From NCBI GenBank assembly GCA_021325275.1, contig JAJPHL010000055.1, positions 124,001 through 188,000 of the forward strand: DNA of 64,000 bases, read 5' to 3'. A program made the translations under genes and the position numbers. This DNA comes from Terriglobia bacterium. GTDB lineage: Bacteria > Acidobacteriota > Terriglobia > JAJPHL01. The notes under the pieces were generated by a model, which saw nothing but the letters and a program-made list of their open reading frames with translations, did no database searches and was not told the origin of the DNA. Positions 62,288 through 64,000 of the stretch are shown here, in pieces; the first letter of the stretch is position 1, and each line of letters opens with the position of its first letter.

Positions 62288-62747
62288 AGTCTTCTGCTTG
62301 AGCCAAAAAAAGCCCAAGAGCGCATTCCATCCCGACAACCGTAAAATCCCGAGAATAGGTGTCGATCCGAGCGAGTCCTACGAACATAGAGCTTCCTGGA
62401 GATTCTCCAGGATGGAGTTCTGTGATCCTTACGGCTGGCATCGGCTTGACCATCAAACATTGCATGATGTGCGAGATAAGCTAAAGGACTTCGAGACAAT
62501 GACGTGGCGAGAGATTCTTTGGCCCGGAACTCCGGGCCGAACCAGGAACCACGCTGTCTCTATAGAAAAAATGAGCGCTACTGCTCAAGCTAGATTGAGA
62601 AGCCACCACCAAGGGCTCAGCAATCTCGTATCACTACGCCTGACCGGAAGGCAGCGTGTTTGGGGGATCTTATCTGGTGGTGTGCTTCATTTGCTTTGGT
62701 GGGATCCGGACCACGCAGTATGCCCATCGCTTGGACCGGACAACTAG
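62262..62747 (+). CDS. probable toxin partner of the Panacea antitoxin
   Basis: The protein has up to 161 residues from the TTG at 62262; no ATG precedes the conserved part. The core reads 'LKDFETMTWREIL', then a helix, then 'LVSLRLTGRQRVWGI' and 'VLHLLWWDPDHAVCPS'. The pattern of a helix pair followed by R-x-x-G and an aromatic beta-sheet resembles small RelE-fold RNase toxins, and I recall similar proteins beside helix-turn-helix antitoxins. Assignment as toxin rests on this and on the overlap with Panacea. The first 45 residues may not be translated. Confidence 0.65.
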   Translation: MTTTETFRRVFCLSQKKPKSAFHPDNRKIPRIGVDPSESYEHRASWRFSRMEFCDPYGWHRLDHQTLHDVRDKLKDFETMTWREILWPGTPGRTRNHAVSIEKMSATAQARLRSHHQGLSNLVSLRLTGRQRVWGILSGGVLHLLWWDPDHAVCPSLGPDN

Positions 62748-62806
62748 CCGCCCAGCAAGCCAAAGTTAGTCTATTCCCCGTCGCTGAATAATAAATACCT
62801 AAAATC

Positions 62807-62950
62807 CTACTTGCGCTTTCGGGTTTCTCTCTTGGGTGGTTTTACCGCTTCTCTGATTTGTTGAGTCTCTTCCTTTGGCAGATTCACCACACGACCCATT
62901 GCTTGCTTGAGCCGCTGGAATCCTGGTGTTTCTTCAAAGGTCTTGCTCAT
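62807..62950 (-). CDS. 47-residue basic protein near the transposase
   Basis: The frame ATG (62950) to TAG gives 47 residues: a helix 'SKTFEETPGFQRLKQAMGRV', the segment VVNLPKEET and a tail rich in Lys and Arg (RETRKRK). Small proteins of this layout ('x-F-x-x-L-x-x-V-x-x-V-P-K-x-E-x' then basic tail) are frequent in bacterial genomes near mobile or toxin-antitoxin genes. Function unknown. It lies on the same strand as the transposase, 61 bases after its stop. Confidence 0.6.
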   Translation of the reverse strand: MSKTFEETPGFQRLKQAMGRVVNLPKEETQQIREAVKPPKRETRKRK

Positions 62951-63011
62951 GTGCTGAGTGTACCACGCTTCCGTTTTCCTCGCGTCGGGCGTCGGAGTAG
63001 CCAGACGCGGA

Positions 63012-63968
63012 TCATGGTCTGCTGTCTAGCGGTTCTTTGCCGGTGAGTTGCTTGTACGTGATGCGACGGCCTACGATTTGCGCCATGCCCATCTCGAACC
63101 GTTCCGCGTCTGTCGCCTTGCGATTATTGAAGCGGAACGCCTGTTCGTCAACGTACCGGAACAAGTGAAACGGCTCAACGCTGATGTAGGTTCCGCCGAT
63201 TCCACGCTTGAGTAAGCTCCAAAAATTTTCGATCCCCTGGGTGTGGACGTTGCCGCGCACATACGTTTCCAGGTGATTCACGGTCTGGTGGAAGTAATCA
63301 TCCGGCATTTCCCAGGAGTTGCCGAATTCATCCGACATGATCATTGCGCCGCGTCCGAGATTTCCGCGTACCTCTTGCCGAATCGTCTCAGCCGTGCGAT
63401 CCGCTACCACGGTCGCGCGCACGCGACCCGTCTCGCGTTCCAACATTCCTAGCACGATGGACTTTCCACCGTAACGGCCATGCGCGGATTGCACACGATT
63501 TTTGCGGCTCTTGTGCATGTTGCGCACCTTGCCCCCGATGAATGACTCGTCAATTTCTACGAAGCCGTTGAGCGTTCCGCCACTCAAATCGTCCTGCATC
63601 GCGAGACGCAACCGCGACAACATGAACCAAGCGGTTTTCTGAGTGACTTTCAGATCGCGGTGAATCTCGTAGCTCGAAACGCCGTTTTTGCAATTCAGAA
63701 TCAGCCACGCGCACGGTAGCCACTTCGACAACGGCAACGGGCTGTCCTCGAAAATCGTTCCCGTCTTGAGCGAGAACTTCGCGTGCGAGTGCTTGCCGTA
63801 GCATTTCCACTGACGCGTTTTGGCGATCCACACGACTTTCTCAGAGCCGCACGTGGGACACGTCACCTTGCCGTCCGGCCAACGAAGTTCAACCATGAAC
63901 TTGTGGCAGTTCTCGTAATTCGAGAAGTGGATGATTGCGGCTTGCAGCGAGTTGGGTGTCGTATCCAT
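63012..63968 (-). CDS. IS1595-family (ISXO2-like) transposase
   Basis: The protein has 318 residues. A zinc-ribbon (CPTCGSEK at 37-44, further Cys56) leads to the DDE-type domain with Asp140 (VEIDESFIGGK), Asp213 (MSDEFGNSW) and the NFWSLLKRG motif around 248. This is the ISXO2-like transposase domain of IS1595. It is full length and apparently intact. Inverted ends could not be defined, and the right end lies at or beyond the window edge; 'AAAGGTATATACCT' just upstream is palindromic and may be an end or the promoter. Confidence 0.9.
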   Translation of the reverse strand: MDTTPNSLQAAIIHFSNYENCHKFMVELRWPDGKVTCPTCGSEKVVWIAKTRQWKCYGKHSHAKFSLKTGTIFEDSPLPLSKWLPCAWLILNCKNGVSSYEIHRDLKVTQKTAWFMLSRLRLAMQDDLSGGTLNGFVEIDESFIGGKVRNMHKSRKNRVQSAHGRYGGKSIVLGMLERETGRVRATVVADRTAETIRQEVRGNLGRGAMIMSDEFGNSWEMPDDYFHQTVNHLETYVRGNVHTQGIENFWSLLKRGIGGTYISVEPFHLFRYVDEQAFRFNNRKATDAERFEMGMAQIVGRRITYKQLTGKEPLDSRP

Positions 63969-64000
63969 ACAAAGTATACTACTACAAAGGTATATACCTG

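Noticed and set aside
63969-64000. AAAGGTATATACCT at the window edge as the inverted end of the IS element
   Set aside because: No matching partner is seen near 62750-63010, and the window ends here, so it cannot be decided.

Overview
The window looks like chromosomal DNA of an acidobacterium, most likely of the Bryobacterales/Solibacter kind. The evidence is a PadR regulator paired with an ADOP-type permease (a family named for acidobacteria), two large secreted proteins ending in the TIGR03437 'Solibacter' C-terminal domain, high GC content, and a Gram-negative envelope gene set (Kdo synthesis, PagL-like lipid A deacylase, Lgt, LspA). The assignment comes from remembered family features, not from a search.

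Layout. 1-6.3 kb: end of an alpha/beta hydrolase, an ECF sigma factor coupled to a DinB-like protein, a secreted S9 peptidase and a TMTC-like membrane TPR protein. 6.3-15.1 kb: tRNA-Cys, a flotillin-like protein with an internal repeat, an ArsR-SRPBCC-DoxX operon with a readable promoter/operator, a head-to-head hydrolase/amidohydrolase pair, and PadR-ADOP. 15.1-22.3 kb: one minus-strand run holding an L,D-transpeptidase, an SPFH protein, a secreted unknown, a peptide-binding-type solute-binding protein, and an NtrY-like kinase with its NtrC-type regulator, the last three joined by 4-base overlaps. 22.5-29.7 kb: glucan phosphorylase, GH63 glucosidase and a polytopic membrane protein. 29.7-36.9 kb: a Uma2 nuclease-fold gene between inverted repeats, two TIGR03437 beta-propeller proteins and an MFS transporter. 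37.1-42.3 kb: MotB-MotA, a Cys-rich secreted protein, an RluD-type synthase, Lgt and LspA. 42.4-49.5 kb: PagL-like protein, a VOC/heavy-metal-binding fusion, a small inserted-looking operon for a cysteine-rich secreted protein with a thioredoxin-like partner, and a Kdo operon. 49.6-61.0 kb: two Gfo/Idh/MocA proteins, a frameshifted esterase, a ChbG/YdjC deacetylase, assorted small proteins, and an ECF sigma/anti-sigma/metallophosphatase/cytochrome c operon. 61.0-64.0 kb: lower-GC accessory DNA with a Panacea-domain antitoxin, a probable toxin, a tiny basic protein and an IS1595-type transposase.

Most interesting. (1) The 44.5-46.7 kb insert: a knottin-like 18-cysteine exported protein, a secreted unknown and a membrane-anchored CGWC thioredoxin-like protein, lying between two diverged copies of the neighbouring gene's 3' end. 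(2) A recurring class of long palindromes directly downstream of stop codons whose arms are built of short tandem repeats; the repeat unit differs at every locus, and one related pair of arms encloses the Uma2 gene. (3) The Panacea toxin-antitoxin-like pair with a candidate sigma-54 promoter. Several promoters sit 6-8 bases before the start codon, which suggests leaderless mRNAs.
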